A stretch of 26,516 bases of DNA from Haplomitrium mnioides (Eukaryota; Marchantiophyta; Haplomitriopsida; Calobryales). The translations under genes and the position numbers were made by a program. Positions 1-10,786 of the stretch are shown here, one piece after another (position 1 is the stretch's first letter; each line of letters begins with the position of its first letter). The notes under the pieces were generated by a model. That model searched no databases and was not told the DNA's origin. It saw nothing but the letters and a program-made list of their open reading frames with translations. The stretch lies in contig JBNGIS010016857.1 of the NCBI GenBank assembly GCA_049999725.1, forward strand, positions 1-26,516. Direction: 5' to 3'.

Positions 1-39
<39 letters not shown>
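1..39. repeat. (AT)n microsatellite
   Basis: The window opens inside an uninterrupted AT dinucleotide run that ends at about position 38. Its true length is unknown because the window edge cuts it. Confidence 0.97.
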
Positions 40-41
<2 letters not shown>

Positions 42-361
42 TGCTGACCACAGAATTATTTACAGTTATGTTATAGTGAAGCTATTCAAAAACAGATTTG
101 TGATCTCGTGGAGCATATCAGATTCAGGACCAGAGGAGAACACAACAGATAGAGGAGAACTGCCTACATCATTTTATGATCTTTGGATAGTTTTTGAACA
201 TCATACAGAATTTTCATACATTTATTTTATTAAATACTCTATATGTGGTAGCACTCTTTCCCTCAGAAGAAAGCAGGAGGGTTTTAATGAGACTACACAT
301 ATAAGAAGTATATAGGACATCACTAGTCTATAAGTGTGGCTGATTACAGGAGAAGAACCAG
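40..361 (+). other. 3' internal tail of a copia-type element, no recognisable coding
   Basis: This stretch lies directly upstream of a polypurine tract and LTR start, where the non-coding end of an LTR retrotransposon would sit. A 79-codon open frame starting at a GTG (76-315) has no motif I recognise and no RNase H signature. I treat it as chance. Assignment rests only on position. Confidence 0.4.
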
Positions 362-372
362 CCAAGGGGGAG
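362..372 (+). other. Polypurine tract before LTR A
   Basis: The sequence ccaagggggag is followed at once by TGTTATAG. A G-rich purine tract touching a TGTT start is the usual junction of internal region and 3' LTR in plant copia elements, where it primes plus-strand DNA synthesis. Confidence 0.75.
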
Positions 373-560
373 TGTTATAGGACAACAGTGACACTACTAT
401 ATATAGAATGGATGTACAGATAAGAGGGACGTTTATCCCTCTCATCACTATTGATCAGTGCATGAAGGAAGGATTGTGCGGAGCGGCTGTTCTCTCTACC
501 TCTCTCTCTGTGTGACATGCATACGACAACAAGAATAAAATAAAATACAGTTTGACTCAC
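373..560 (+). mobile_element. LTR A, 3' LTR of a copia-type retrotransposon (right end uncertain)
   Basis: The LTR begins TGTTATAGGACAAC right after a polypurine tract. It holds a TATA-like core (about 391-405), a CT-rich stretch with CTCTCTGTGTG (about 490-513), and an AATAAAATAAAATA polyadenylation-like signal (532-545). The same order of landmarks occurs at 26,337 onward, so the two are members of one LTR family. I could not fix the 3' end because no clear CA terminus or target duplication is visible. The protein-coding part would lie left of the window. Confidence 0.7.
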
Positions 561-1560
561 GATTGCTTTTGTAAATGTATTTTTATCTATAGGAAGGATG
601 ATGTTGCATGTTAATTCATAGGAAGGAGGTCAAGAGGCTGCTAGCACTCAACGCTTAGAGAAAAAAAAGTGTGTGGATTGAATCAAATCGTACACACACC
701 AATATAAGGGAAAAAAATCCTCTTGGTGTTTACGTCATGCATTTTTGGTTTTATGATGGTAATAAGGCTAGCACTCATGAGTTGATGAGTGTATGATGGT
801 AGTAAGGCTAGCACTCGTGAGTTGATGAGTGTATGAGTAAATGTAGTAAATTTTGTGATGCTAAGTGAAAAGACGTTGGAGATATCAAGAGAGATTGAGG
901 CTACTGGAGATTGGGGCTATTGGGGTTCCAACACACATTTCTTGGATGTAAAGGCTGAGTTGTTGGTAAGGTTTGCAAGGTGAGAGATCGAATATGAGAA
1001 ATATTGCACACTTAAAGAGAGCTTGGTAGAGGTAAAGTGTATGTGATTTAAAGTTGATTTTTTAAGTTGATGCCATTTTAGACAAATGTGGGGGTTCTGG
1101 TTTCATTTGATTGCAAGAGTTTAGGCTACTTGACCCTTGTTATGAAGTTCAAGGACTTCAATACCATAAGCTATAGTGATTTCTAGTCAACGATCTTGTT
1201 GTGAAGGCAAGCAAGTTGCAATGGTTATGCTATGTGTCGGAGCGCCAAGGTTAGTGTTGTGAGCAGTATTAAGCATGTTGTTTATGAAGCATGCATGAAC
1301 ATCTTTTAGGCCATTGGGTAAGGCATCTGTAGGCCCTAATGGCTACTTCAAGAGCTTGGGAGAAAGGTTCTCTTTTTGGTGGGGATCTGGTGGAGAGACC
1401 ACACAGCCCCCAATGCTTGAGATGACCTTCCAGCCATGACCCTCTAAGTGGAGAAAAACTCTACCAAACCAAGACATGGAGCTAGATGATAGTTTAACAC
1501 AAGCTACCTTTAGAGAGTTAGGTAAGTTGCTTTTGGTTAGAATGTTTTGGGGGTTTTTTA
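561..1560. other. AT-rich spacer without recognised genes
   Basis: Beyond the short tandem repeat at 752-831 I see no open frame of useful length, no domain motif and no RNA gene. The left part may still be LTR A, whose 3' end is not defined. Confidence 0.6.
752..831. repeat. Two-copy 40-bp tandem repeat
   Basis: Units 752-791 and 792-831 begin tatgatggt and end gatgagtg. They differ at two positions, both A/G. It is non-coding and has no obvious relation to the nearby elements. Confidence 0.95.
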
Positions 1561-1574
1561 ATGGTTGAATGAAC

Positions 1575-2092
1575 TAAAAGAATGGTTGGGCAAAATCTTT
1601 CGAGCTCTCAACGTCTTATCTTCAACTGTGAGGATGATGAGGAAAGGCATTTTCCTCATCAAAGCTCAAAATAACCAATCCTAGTTGAAACTTTTGGCGA
1701 GAGGACCTTTCTTTTGAAAGAAAACAAAAATGTGCTCCATTCAAGACTAGGGAACCTTTTTTTTATCCCATCTCAGAAACAAAAAGAGCAACTTCAAAAT
1801 GGATCACCTTCCATTTCTTCTTGAAGTAACTTCGTAACCAGCTCTCTAGGGTGGTGGAGAGTTTTAACAAGGTGGTGGCTATTACTCTTTGTAAGAAAGA
1901 GAAGAAGCATGCCAGATTCTACGTAGTGGTGACCACAATAGGTCTAAAAAAGCTAGGAAGCAAGCTCTTAATCCAAGAAATGGAATTTGATGGAATCTCT
2001 CTAAGGTTTCTTAGGTGTTGCAACCTTGACCACTTTAACAAAGACTATCCTCAGAGGTACATCCCCAACTGGTGCAAGAGAGGAAAGACATA
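1575..2092 (+). pseudogene. Decayed LINE-like ORF1 (DUF4283-like domain plus broken CCHC knuckle)
   Basis: From 1583 a frame reads WLGKIFRALNVL and then KGIFLIKAQNN, the shape of the DUF4283 core found in plant LINE ORF1 and related proteins. After a frame change near 1680-1730, a second frame from 1731 reads an aromatic and proline-rich segment with KWITFH, then RVVESFNKVVAITL, and continues to about 2090. Near its end is FLRCCNLDHFNKDY, which has the spacing of a C-x2-C-x4-H-x4-C knuckle, but the first and last cysteines are F and Y. In LINEs this protein binds element RNA. A stop at about 1827 and the frameshift make it non-functional. No endonuclease or RT follows, so it is an isolated fragment. 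A domesticated DUF4283 gene is a less likely alternative. Confidence 0.5.
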
Positions 2093-2229
2093 GAACTTGC
2101 AAGGCCCAACTACTGAAGCTACCTTTAGATCTTGTCCAATAATGAGGGTTAGCTATCACTTTGGACCTCTCGAAGACTTGCTTAGGATCTTAACTATACC
2201 AAGACTCTTAGTAGAGATGTGTTGCAGCT

Positions 2230-4915
2230 TCCCAGGAGTATTCTGAATCAAACTCCGCTGATTCTGTGTCGAACCCATAGGGAGTAAGCGCTTCTGCGTT
2301 GTCTTTATGGTTTCTTGCACTTTTCAGTTTTTAAAGGAGAACTGAATCTAAAACCTCCCAGACTGATCCCTCCTGGATAAAGCCCAACTTGCTTAACCTT
2401 CCTATACCACTACTACAACGACCAACAAGCCCCTACTTGTCAACTGGTGGTACTTCCCAATCTGGAATTAAATGCAGAGTTGATAGAAAAAGTTATCTAA
2501 TTCTGAAAACTGCATCTCTCAACAGACTTTAAGTTCAGGCAAATCAATGCATTCATACGTAGATTAGCATGTGAAATCTACATACAGCATCTGGTTTTCC
2601 TTCACACTCTTGCAGATACACAATTTTACAGAAATTTAGAAACCAAGTTCAGAATTCAAAGAGTAGTAGCAAAACATTGTACAGAATACACCCAGGTACT
2701 CCCCTGGCATGTCATTCCAATCAACTGTTTCTTTTTCCCTTAATCAAATTCTGCCCTTGACTGCCAATTCTCCTCCACAATCCAATTCCTCTCTCATCAA
2801 CGTCTAAATTGCCTCCACTAGCCACTGCCACTCGCTCATGAAAGACAATTGGGGGCTCCTCAGAAAAGAAAACAAAATTCTTTATTGAAGAATAAGAAAA
2901 ATTACATCAATCAGCATCCCCGAGGAAATAAGGCCAGCACCTGGTCTTATGCCTCGAAACTAATTTCCTAACTAACACTACATTCTAGTTACAGAAAATT
3001 GAAACTAACTACTAACTACTTTCTAACTAAATTCTACTACCTGCACTGAATCAGAACACAACTCCATCGCTCGACTAAGAAACAGCTTCCTCCCCCGCGG
3101 CAGCGTCCTCCTTAGTTCTTGAAAATCTCCCGTTCGAATTCTAACCCTAAACTAACATTCCTAATCTATCTTACTCTAACTTCCTATCGCTATAAGAACT
3201 ATTACTCTCAATCCCTTCTTATAACCCTTGGCTTTTACTAACTCTTTCCTCCTCGCTCGTTGTAAGAACCACGTAGAAGCCCTCTTCTTCGAAAATTCAA
3301 ACATTCTTCTTGTCTCCTTCGAATCTGACCTCCCATGGTTTCGAAATTTTCTCTTCTTGGCGACTTCGTCGGCTCCAGGACTGCTCGCAGCTCTGCCCGT
3401 CGCTTGGGATTCGACGATTCAATCTCCCTGGCGGATTTCGGTGGCTTCTTATTTCTCAGATCCACGCTCTGCTCTGTGGATTCGAAAAAGGATCTCCGTT
3501 TTGCCCGATTTCCCTTTTCTTTGTTAAATTCAAAACTTCATCAGCGAACTCTCCTTCGTCGACAGATCTCAGCGCGACCTCCTTTCCTGCCATCAATTCG
3601 CTCTGTTCACACATTTCCAGCGCTGCGGAGGGTCCTTCTGCGTTGATCTCTTCCTTTTGTTCTTTTCCCCATCGATTGTTCTCCACACCGAAGCGCAGCG
3701 ATCCATTTCTCTGATTCGATTTTTCTGCTTCGTCACCACCTGCAACGAGATTCTTCAGCCCTTTTCCTCTTCATCGACGTATTCAGGCCTGACAGGTCTG
3801 TTCGATTTCTTTTTTTTNNNNNNNNNNNNNNNNNNNNNNNNNNNNNNNNNNNNNNNNNNNNNNNNNNNNNNNNNNNNNNNNNNNNNNNNNNNNNNNNNNN
3901 NNNNNNNNNNNNNNNNNGACGTATTCAGGCCTGACAGGTCTGTTCGATTTCTTTTTTTTTCCAGCCCAACGCCATTCCTCTGTTACAATTTCTGCTTCTC
4001 TCTTCGAATTCGACTGATCTTCTGCCGCACTTTCTGTTTCGATCTTCCCCAACCATATCCTTTCTTATGTTTCGATTTCTCCCAGCAGAGCGATCTCCTC
4101 CGAATTCGAGTTCTGCCTTTCTGCTTCACTGGCTGCGATGCAATACCATGTTCGATCTGATCACTCTCCACAACGGCGACATCCTCACATTCGAAGATCT
4201 TCCTTGAAGCTAATTCATCCGCGTGCTTGATACAAGAACTACAAAGAGAAACAGCTCTTCAAATCCCCTTTTCGCACTTTCAGCAATTCTCAGGTCAGAA
4301 CTTCGATATATCCTAGTTTCACCTTCGACGATGGATTTCCACCTGCAACGCCTTCTCGTCCTCGATTTCACTTTGCTCGACCATTTCCAACGCTGCCTGC
4401 TCAACAAATCTTCCTCTTTTCAAATATTGCTTCTTCACCAACTACGATGAGTCCCCCTCAAGTTTTGTTCCATTGTCCACCAGAGTGACAACCTCCCTCT
4501 GCAGTTCCATTTCCTAACTCCAAGGCACTCTATCACATTTTCCAGTATACGGGATTGCATCAGGGTGTGGCCCTATTCCAACTGCCCTTATTGTTGCACT
4601 TCCTTCCCTACACACATCACAACTGCGCAACATCAGGAATGCAGCTTTTAAAATCTCCAGAGATTCAACAACCCTTACTCATCCGATTTCTCAGCCATGA
4701 CACAGCAGCCTCCTCGAATTCTTCTCCACCAAACAGCAAGAAAGTGCTTCTCTGATTCCGCACTTGCAACAGCATTCTCCAGCAGACCGCAACTCTGCTG
4801 CCATACAAACTTCATGTCTTTTCTGGCCTAATCTGCAACTGACGAGCCTAGCTCCATGTCCTGCAACAGATTTCCGAAGCCAAGTCCTGCATCTATACAC
4901 AACTCCTTCATACAG
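2230..4915 (-). repeat. Repeat X: LTR-like part (about 2,650-3,100) and pyrimidine-rich block
   Basis: Read on the minus strand, a purine-rich block (4,915 down to about 3,100) leads into a G-rich tract (about 3,094-3,106, cctcccccgcgg on the plus strand). An AT-rich LTR-like part rich in TTAGTTAG follows, with an AATAAAG signal at 2,880-2,887. The same succession occurs in repeat Y (23,560-26,240) in the same orientation, with matching landmarks such as ttctaactaaat and tataagaact. Many short open frames on both strands here reflect composition and carry no domain. A large non-autonomous LTR element (LARD type) would fit. Host UTR or intergenic sequence is the alternative. Confidence 0.45.
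3776..3959. other. 100-N assembly gap flanked by identical 42-bp sequence
   Basis: Exactly 100 Ns occupy 3,818-3,917. The 42 bases to the left (3,776-3,817) recur exactly to the right (3,918-3,959). Both begin gacgtattcaggcctgac and end in a poly-T run, 8 T on the left and 9 T on the right. This is what two contigs that overlap at a homopolymer look like when scaffolded without being merged. Confidence 0.95.
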
Positions 4916-5394
4916 GTTAGTTGACTAATCTAATAAAACAAAAAAAAAACATATTTCTACTAACACAAAGAAATCTATACGTAAGCTTTACCTTCAACAA
5001 GCTTCTCCCATAGCCTATTCACCCTATTTAATCAATAAATCTATTCTAGGTTCTATTATAACAAGACTTTAACACAGTTTCATCACTTTTATTATTTTTA
5101 CAAGTTTCCTGAGCCCTCACAAGATGTCACCAATGGAGTTGACCCAAGGTTGCACTAGTAGAGTTTCCAACATGCTAACAACACTAGAGAACAAAGATAA
5201 GTGTCAAGTGAATGCTGCCAATTACATCTCACAACAAACATGGACTTCATTCTTTGGAGAGGATATTATTTGCAATAGTCCCTCCTGTATGCTCCCTTAT
5301 GATAGGCACTCTTGTGGATAGAAGGGAATCATGGTTAATAACACTTCAAGTTTACTATTCGATGTTCTTTTGGTTGCTTCAATTAGTGCAGAGA
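4916..5394. other. Spacer without recognised genes
   Basis: AT-rich sequence and two short open frames (65 and 114 codons) that carry no domain I recognise in their N-terminal parts. The right edge grades into the gypsy fragment that follows. Confidence 0.5.
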
Positions 5395-6085
5395 GGGCTA
5401 AGCCCCTTTATCAAAATTAAGAGGAGAGTGGAAGAAGGTAGCATAACGTTACTCAAGAAGAACCCCTTCCTTGTCCTTCAAGACTCCCAAGCCCTCTCCT
5501 TGAAACAAGGTGCAGATGGTGGAGAGACCTTTGGTGAGATGGAACATCAAAAGTAGACCCTCACAATTGTCACATCCCTTTGATTCAACACTTCTAACTC
5601 CACTTTGCTGATTAAATGTCATAGAGAGAAATTATTTGGCAATAGATAGAGAGAAACTGGAAATGGTTTATGCTATCAAGGTTTGGAGACAATACATTTT
5701 CAAAATACATGTACTTATGTGCACCAATCACAAACTCTTATTGCAATCAATTCATTTGTAAAATATAACAAGTCGTTATTATTATTGGGAGAATCAATTG
5801 AAACTCTTTAATATCAAGTTGGAGTATAAACCAAAAAGGTTCCACACCATTCTAGATGCATTGTCACGAAGGCCGGATCATTGAGTAGATACATTAGAGG
5901 TGGGGAGTACTAGCATACTACATCTTGATGATGTAGCTAATGGAGGTTATTGGCAAAAACTACAAGAAGATGACAGTGGAGTACTGAGACTTTTTGTCGA
6001 TCAAAAGATGGTAAGGCAGAAGAGAACACATGGGTATAGAATAAGCAATATTCTATCATTTTATATAGAGTTTATAGGTGGATAA
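5395..6085 (+). pseudogene. Ty3/gypsy fragment: end of RT, RNase H and the start of the RNase H-integrase linker (copy 4)
   Basis: The fragment begins with LLKKNPFLVLQD, the usual join between RT and RNase H. It then reads EKLEMVYAIKVWRQYIF, matching the helix of gypsy RNase H, and LFNIKLEYKPKRFHTILDALSRRPDH, matching the C-terminal end of that domain just before integrase. Stops and frame changes interrupt it, and the acidic residue usually found in the TDASG-type motif is not evident. RNase H degrades the RNA strand during reverse transcription. About 60 further codons (5,900-6,085) continue toward integrase, but no integrase is seen. RT proper is missing to the left, so this is a broken internal fragment of a plus-strand element. 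Confidence 0.75.
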
Positions 6086-7640
6086 AAGTTAACTTAAAGG
6101 CAAATACTTCATTTTTATTCACATCAACATCATTTTTAGTAGTCAATATACAAGAGTCAACAACCGAAACTAGTTGGACAATAGTTCCAACCCGAATATA
6201 CTTGCTTTTGAGTAACTGATAGGGAGGTGATAGTTTAGAATACCAGCACATAGTCTAACACTCACATTTCTATAAACTTTATGTTGGTACAACTTATGCT
6301 GAAATTACAAACCTTTACGAAATAGAACACATAGAGCACACTAAACAACAAATAATGAAATGCAAAAAACTACCAAGGTGGACTTTTGTTTTAAAATAAG
6401 TCTCTTCTTTTCATCCTTAGAATAGCATAACGATTAACATACACAAATAGACATAGATGCAAACAATTATACATATTGGAAAGACAAACTCGTTTTTTTA
6501 TTCTAGTCTTCTCTTTCTAGCCTCAACATTGATATTTAATGTGAACTTCTCAATCTTTTAATGCTCCTATATGAACTTCTCAATCTTTTAATTTTTCTTA
6601 TAATAATTCACATAGACAAGTACAAAACAAAACACACACATATGTAGGAAATCTATCCCAAGTTGATTTCTCATTAGAGCACTAACCCACATATAATATT
6701 TGTTCTTTGATTATGTGAAGGCAATCGCTAAGACTTGGCTTTTTTTATGCTTTAATAAAGTCTTGATTTGCCCAATTTGGAAATCGTTTTGACATTCTAA
6801 TCCTAATACATTGAATTCTATCTAGAACATAAAAATTTGATACATAAATATTGAATCTTAATTCCTATATTGTTGTTGAAAGCTTGTTGTTGAGTTGATG
6901 ACAAGTTGATGAAGGTCCATTTTGAGCTCTATAGTGGCATTTGAGTGCTCTTTGTACCTATTACAAATCTTCATCTTTTGTTGTAACAACAAACTCAACA
7001 AGTAGGTTCATTTTGCACCAACAGTGGAAAAAATTGGATGTGTAACACTACACACATAAATTACATATATAGGTTAGTTTTAACACAAGAAGTAGTGCAA
7101 AAAGAAAGACTTTAAGCCCACAAGGTAAAAGATGTCTAATAAGATACTCTCCTTTCTTTATACACTCAATAGAAAGCAAGTCACTTACATAGGTGGAAGA
7201 ACCTCATTAGTTCTTTATCTAACCTCCTCTCATTTGACCACCATTTTATTTCTCTCTAATTAGCCTACTCTTGACTTTTATTCTTACTTTGTCACATATT
7301 TTTATCTTAAAACCTTCTATTTCACTTTAGTTTTCCTTATTCCATGAGATTTAATCTATGTCCCTTTAATTATTCGCATGCCACATGGCTTTATCATCTT
7401 CTAAAGTAGACTTCTTGTTAGGCCCGAAGAGGTGAACTGAGGATGCACTTGAAGACAATACAAATGAGGAATAAAACGCATATATAGAGATAAGAGAAGT
7501 ATAAATGTTGATAAAGAGCATCAGTGGACATCATCAAAAGAAGAATCAAGATTGGAAAATATCCATTAGAGTATTTTAATTGTACTTTTGTATTGTTTTC
7601 TTGAAAGTATAGGTATTAGAAAAGTCTAGGCATCAACATC
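6086..7640. other. AT-rich spacer without recognised genes
   Basis: No open frame above noise and no recognisable protein motif on either strand. It contains the short direct repeat at 6,542-6,592 and an interrupted inverted repeat near 6,890-7,010 built from TTGTTG/CAACAA. Some of it may be old LTR sequence, but I cannot define ends. Confidence 0.5.
6542..6592. repeat. Exact 21-bp direct repeat, 30-bp period
   Basis: The 21-base word beginning tgaacttctcaatc occurs exactly at 6,542-6,562 and 6,572-6,592 with 9 bases between. It looks like a local slippage duplication. Confidence 0.95.
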
Positions 7641-8906
7641 AACTAAGATAGCCAAGGAGGAGAAGTGATAAAGCAGAGAAAGAAGACGCTTCTTTTGTAA
7701 GTATGTATGTGTGTCTGTATATGGGTAAAATCGTGTTGTTATAGAGTCGTGTATTTGAGAGAAAATACAAAAAGATAGTATTCCAAGTTAAATTAGAAGG
7801 ATAACCTAAGCTATGGAGCCTCACGAGAAATGCCATTAAAATTGACAGATGAGATCTACATCTACAGTTGAGGTAAAAGAGCCCCCCCTCCCCTTCCCTC
7901 CCTCTTTTGTTGTTTGCTTTGGGGCTGAATGCTGATGAGGAGAAAGTAAAGCATGGGGAAAGTTGGGGCCATCTAAATGAAAGTGTGAAGAAAATCCGTA
8001 GCTTGGATGATTGGTGAAGAAAAGATTGATCCATACATAAGGAAGAGCAAGCTTTGCTGATTCTTTGAAGGACATTCAAGGTGGTTACATATCTATGCAT
8101 GGTGATGGAGTGATATGAAAGATATGAAAGAATAAAGAGGAAACAACGAAGGTCCATTCAATCAAAAGAAGTAATTGCGGAAGCTGGAATATCGATGGTT
8201 GATGTTCAGCAACATATGTGTGGTTGCATCACGGTTAAAAGAATTGAGAATGGGCATGCTCTTGCATGGGACAAGGATGAGATCTGATTTGATTCAGAAT
8301 CCGTGACCTGATTTGCGCGGTAGAGTGATATGTCCATTTAAAAGGGTTGATTTTATCTGAAAAGGACTAACATAGCCACAAAGGAAGAGCGACAAAAAGG
8401 AGATACATAGACATTAGCAAGGAGTAACATGCGACACCTCCGCCTTGAGATGCAGAAAGGGAAAGATAGCGCAAAATCAAAGGTGGAGTGTGATGTAGAC
8501 TGAGAGTTATCGTGGCAGCATGATTGACCCTTATTTGGGCTGAACATAACCGAGAAGAATTGTAGGCGGAATACGCTGGTGGGGAGTCGATTGTAGCTTC
8601 AGGGTTGGAGCATAGCAGGAATTTATTCACCATTGGAAGTTGAATGTGCATCATCTGGAGAGGTAAAGCATTGCAAAATATGTTGAATGCAACCAAGGAG
8701 GGACAGATTTGTCATTTAGTGGAGCAAGGCATAAATCAAGGCTTTTTTTTGTACAGAAAGCAACTATTCAACCATGTTTTGCAATCAGCCTAGCATCGGA
8801 GTGTGGATAGGCTAGGGGATTGATCACATGGAGAAGACTCCTTGGGATATCGCTACGGATGAACACGGATGGTGTGGAGATGTTGATATGTTTGCGATTT
8901 TCTGAA

Positions 8907-9035
8907 TACTGTTGACAATTCCTATGATGTAGTAAACTCTGCTGTATTTAGTGATCTGAATACTAAATAATGCTGACAATTTCTACAATGCTGACAATTT
9001 CTACATTGCATTAAACTTTGCTATATTTAGTATGG
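8907..9035. repeat. Imperfect 46-bp repeats plus an exact 18-bp tandem
   Basis: A unit like gttgacaattcctatgatgt...gctgtatttagt (about 8,911-8,956) recurs imperfectly at 8,990-9,035. Just before the second copy, aatgctgacaatttctac is tandemly duplicated exactly (8,969-8,986 and 8,987-9,004). The tail gctgtatttagtgat appears again at about 9,103-9,117. Confidence 0.85.
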
Positions 9036-9228
9036 TTCATTCTACTACATTCCTAAAGATACAAATACATATTAGCCAATGGAGATATCTAGGTATTTCA
9101 GGTGCTGTATTTAGTGATGGTACCTTGGTGGTTATGTATGCCAATTGGGGGAGCTGAGTAGAGCAGTAAACTTGTATTTTCATAAGAGTATAAGACATGG
9201 TCTAATACGTTGTAGCAAAGTATGAGGC

Positions 9229-9319
9229 TTTTTGTAAGAGCAAGTATTTCAGAAGAGTAGAGCTGCAAGTGTCTTGTTTGAAGTAGGGCTGCATGTTTTT
9301 GTAAGGGCAGGTATTTTGT
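9229..9319. repeat. Diverged direct repeat
   Basis: TTTTTGTAAGAGCAAGTATT (9,229 onward) recurs as TTTTTGTAAGGGCAGGTATT (9,297 onward), 68 bases apart, with two A/G differences. Confidence 0.8.
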
Positions 9320-9999
9320 GGCAGAGGATTTGTTCAAGCAGCAGGCAGGCAGTTCAATCATTCGATGTTGCAGGGTAGTGCAACCTGCAGATTTGGAGAC
9401 TGAAGGATGCATAGAGATCAAAATGAACCTCTTGGGTTGAAAGTTAAGTCTAAGCAGGATTCCATTGATTGAATTTATAGATGGACAGATTGAGGCATGT
9501 GTTTCAGGAGATGGGATTGTGAGACTGAAGTGAAAATATGCCCTATTTTGAGAAAGTATACACCTATGATATGAAAGGAGGTGGCAATAGATTCTATTTT
9601 GTTATGAGAGGTACTCAGTTTTGTTATGTTCTATTTTGTTCTGAGGGACAACAAGCTTTATTTCATTTTGATTCATAGTGGAAGTAGGCTTCGAGAGGAT
9701 GGAGGTGGAAATATGGCAAACCAACATTCAACAAGCTCATCTTCATTGAGGAAGAGGGATACAAGTGAGAATTGTATCAATACAGCTTCATTGTAGGGAA
9801 TTGGAAGGAAGTCAAGGAATGAACACCGAGTAAATCGGAAGTTAGAGTTGAATCGAAGTCACAGTCAAATCAGATGGGGCACAGTCTGGGAATGGAAACA
9901 CGTAATTATAGCAAAGTGGATGGTTGTATTGGGAAAATTTATGGCATCCAAAGAGGATCGAGGCTCAGGCAAAGGTATCAAACATGTAGAGTGAGTTTT

Positions 10000-10490
10000 G
10001 TATGTTTATGTATTTGTTAGTTCTGTCAATCATATTTGTTTTATTGGGAGTATTTGAGTTAAAGTCTATTTTGTATTTTGTATGTTGGGATTGTTTATTT
10101 TCTGTGTTAAGTCATGTGGAGATATTTAAGTGATATACTCAAAGGCTATTAGCTGTATCTGGAGAAAAAACATTGATATACATTTATCATATTGATTCTT
10201 GGAAATATCAAGTGTCATTATTTTTCATACATTGAATTTGCGTACTTACTCTTTGTATTCCCTTTGAAGTTTAATGTTTGCATTTAGTTTTCCAAGTGTA
10301 TGTAGGTTTTCATTAGGTATTGAGCGTTTATGTATCTCCAAGCAAGAGTAGAAAAGCTTAGTTGTTATTGTTCCCATACGAGAAGTTAAGAAGATTTGTC
10401 TGATTATTTGTGCTAGATACATATACATATTCCCTACCTTACCTCTACCTTAAATATTTAGAATTCAATCTCTATACTACAACAGAGTCA
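10000..10490. other. AT-rich stretch, possibly LTR remnant
   Basis: T- and TG-rich sequence with no protein motif. It lies beyond the 3' end of minus-strand gypsy copy 1 and after the purine-rich plus-strand block, so it could be LTR sequence of either. No boundaries can be fixed. Confidence 0.35.
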
Positions 10491-10491
10491 T

Positions 10492-10579
10492 GTCTTTCCT
10501 CCCAATCTTCTCTTCTTCCCTCCTTCTCTCTCCTTCTCTTCTCTTCCTCTTCTATCCTTCCTAATTCCCTTTTCCTCCC
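10492..10579 (-). other. Long polypurine tract (minus strand), candidate PPT of gypsy copy 1
   Basis: About 88 bases are almost pure pyrimidine on the plus strand, so purine on the strand of copy 1. It lies some 200 bases past the chromodomain, where a polypurine tract is expected. It is much longer than a usual PPT and a following TG LTR start is not certain. Confidence 0.4.
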
Positions 10580-10786
10580 ACGAGCAAGGCTCCTTCCTTC
10601 ATAGAGCCTTGTTCCATTACCCAAACAACACTTCTATACTTTTCCATTTCACTTTAATTCATTGACTTTCTCTCTTTTTGCCACATTTAATTCTCTATAT
10701 AATAGTGATGGCTATAGTTGCTCTAGCTTAGCAATGACTTTCTAGACACAATATACTCTACATCTTTCTTCGTTGTAATGCATAGA

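Larger units (their letters stand above)
8160..9990 (+). other. Purine-rich non-coding block of unknown origin
   Basis: The plus strand is rich in gaag, ggag and aggag words and stops occur in all frames. The composition resembles the copia leader at 15,264-16,050 and the minus-strand reading of repeats X and Y. It is followed by a TG- and T-rich stretch (about 9,990-10,210) that could be an LTR, but I see no clean TG/CA ends or PBS. I do not recognise a gene. Confidence 0.35.

Noticed and set aside
3228-3714. Overlapping open frames of 99-134 codons as a host gene exon
   Set aside because: All frames on both strands are open here because of pyrimidine-rich composition, and the stretch belongs to repeat X.
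3657-4160. 167-codon open frame
   Set aside because: It runs through the 100-N gap, so a third of it is unknown, and the flanks are a duplicated sequence. It has no domain.
6890-7010. Inverted repeat TTGTTGTTGAGTTG / CAACAAACTCAACAAG as a MITE end or microRNA precursor
   Set aside because: The arms are low-complexity and interrupted, and I see no target duplication or defined ends.
7653-7672. gccaaggaggagaagtgata as a second polypurine tract with LTR
   Set aside because: It resembles the tract at 362-372, but no TGTT start, TATA box or other landmark of LTR A follows.
7639-8157. 172-codon minus-strand open frame, the longest without transposon homology
   Set aside because: Ser/Leu/Phe-rich translation of the complement of a purine-rich sequence, with no motif, and overlapped by another minus-strand frame of similar quality.
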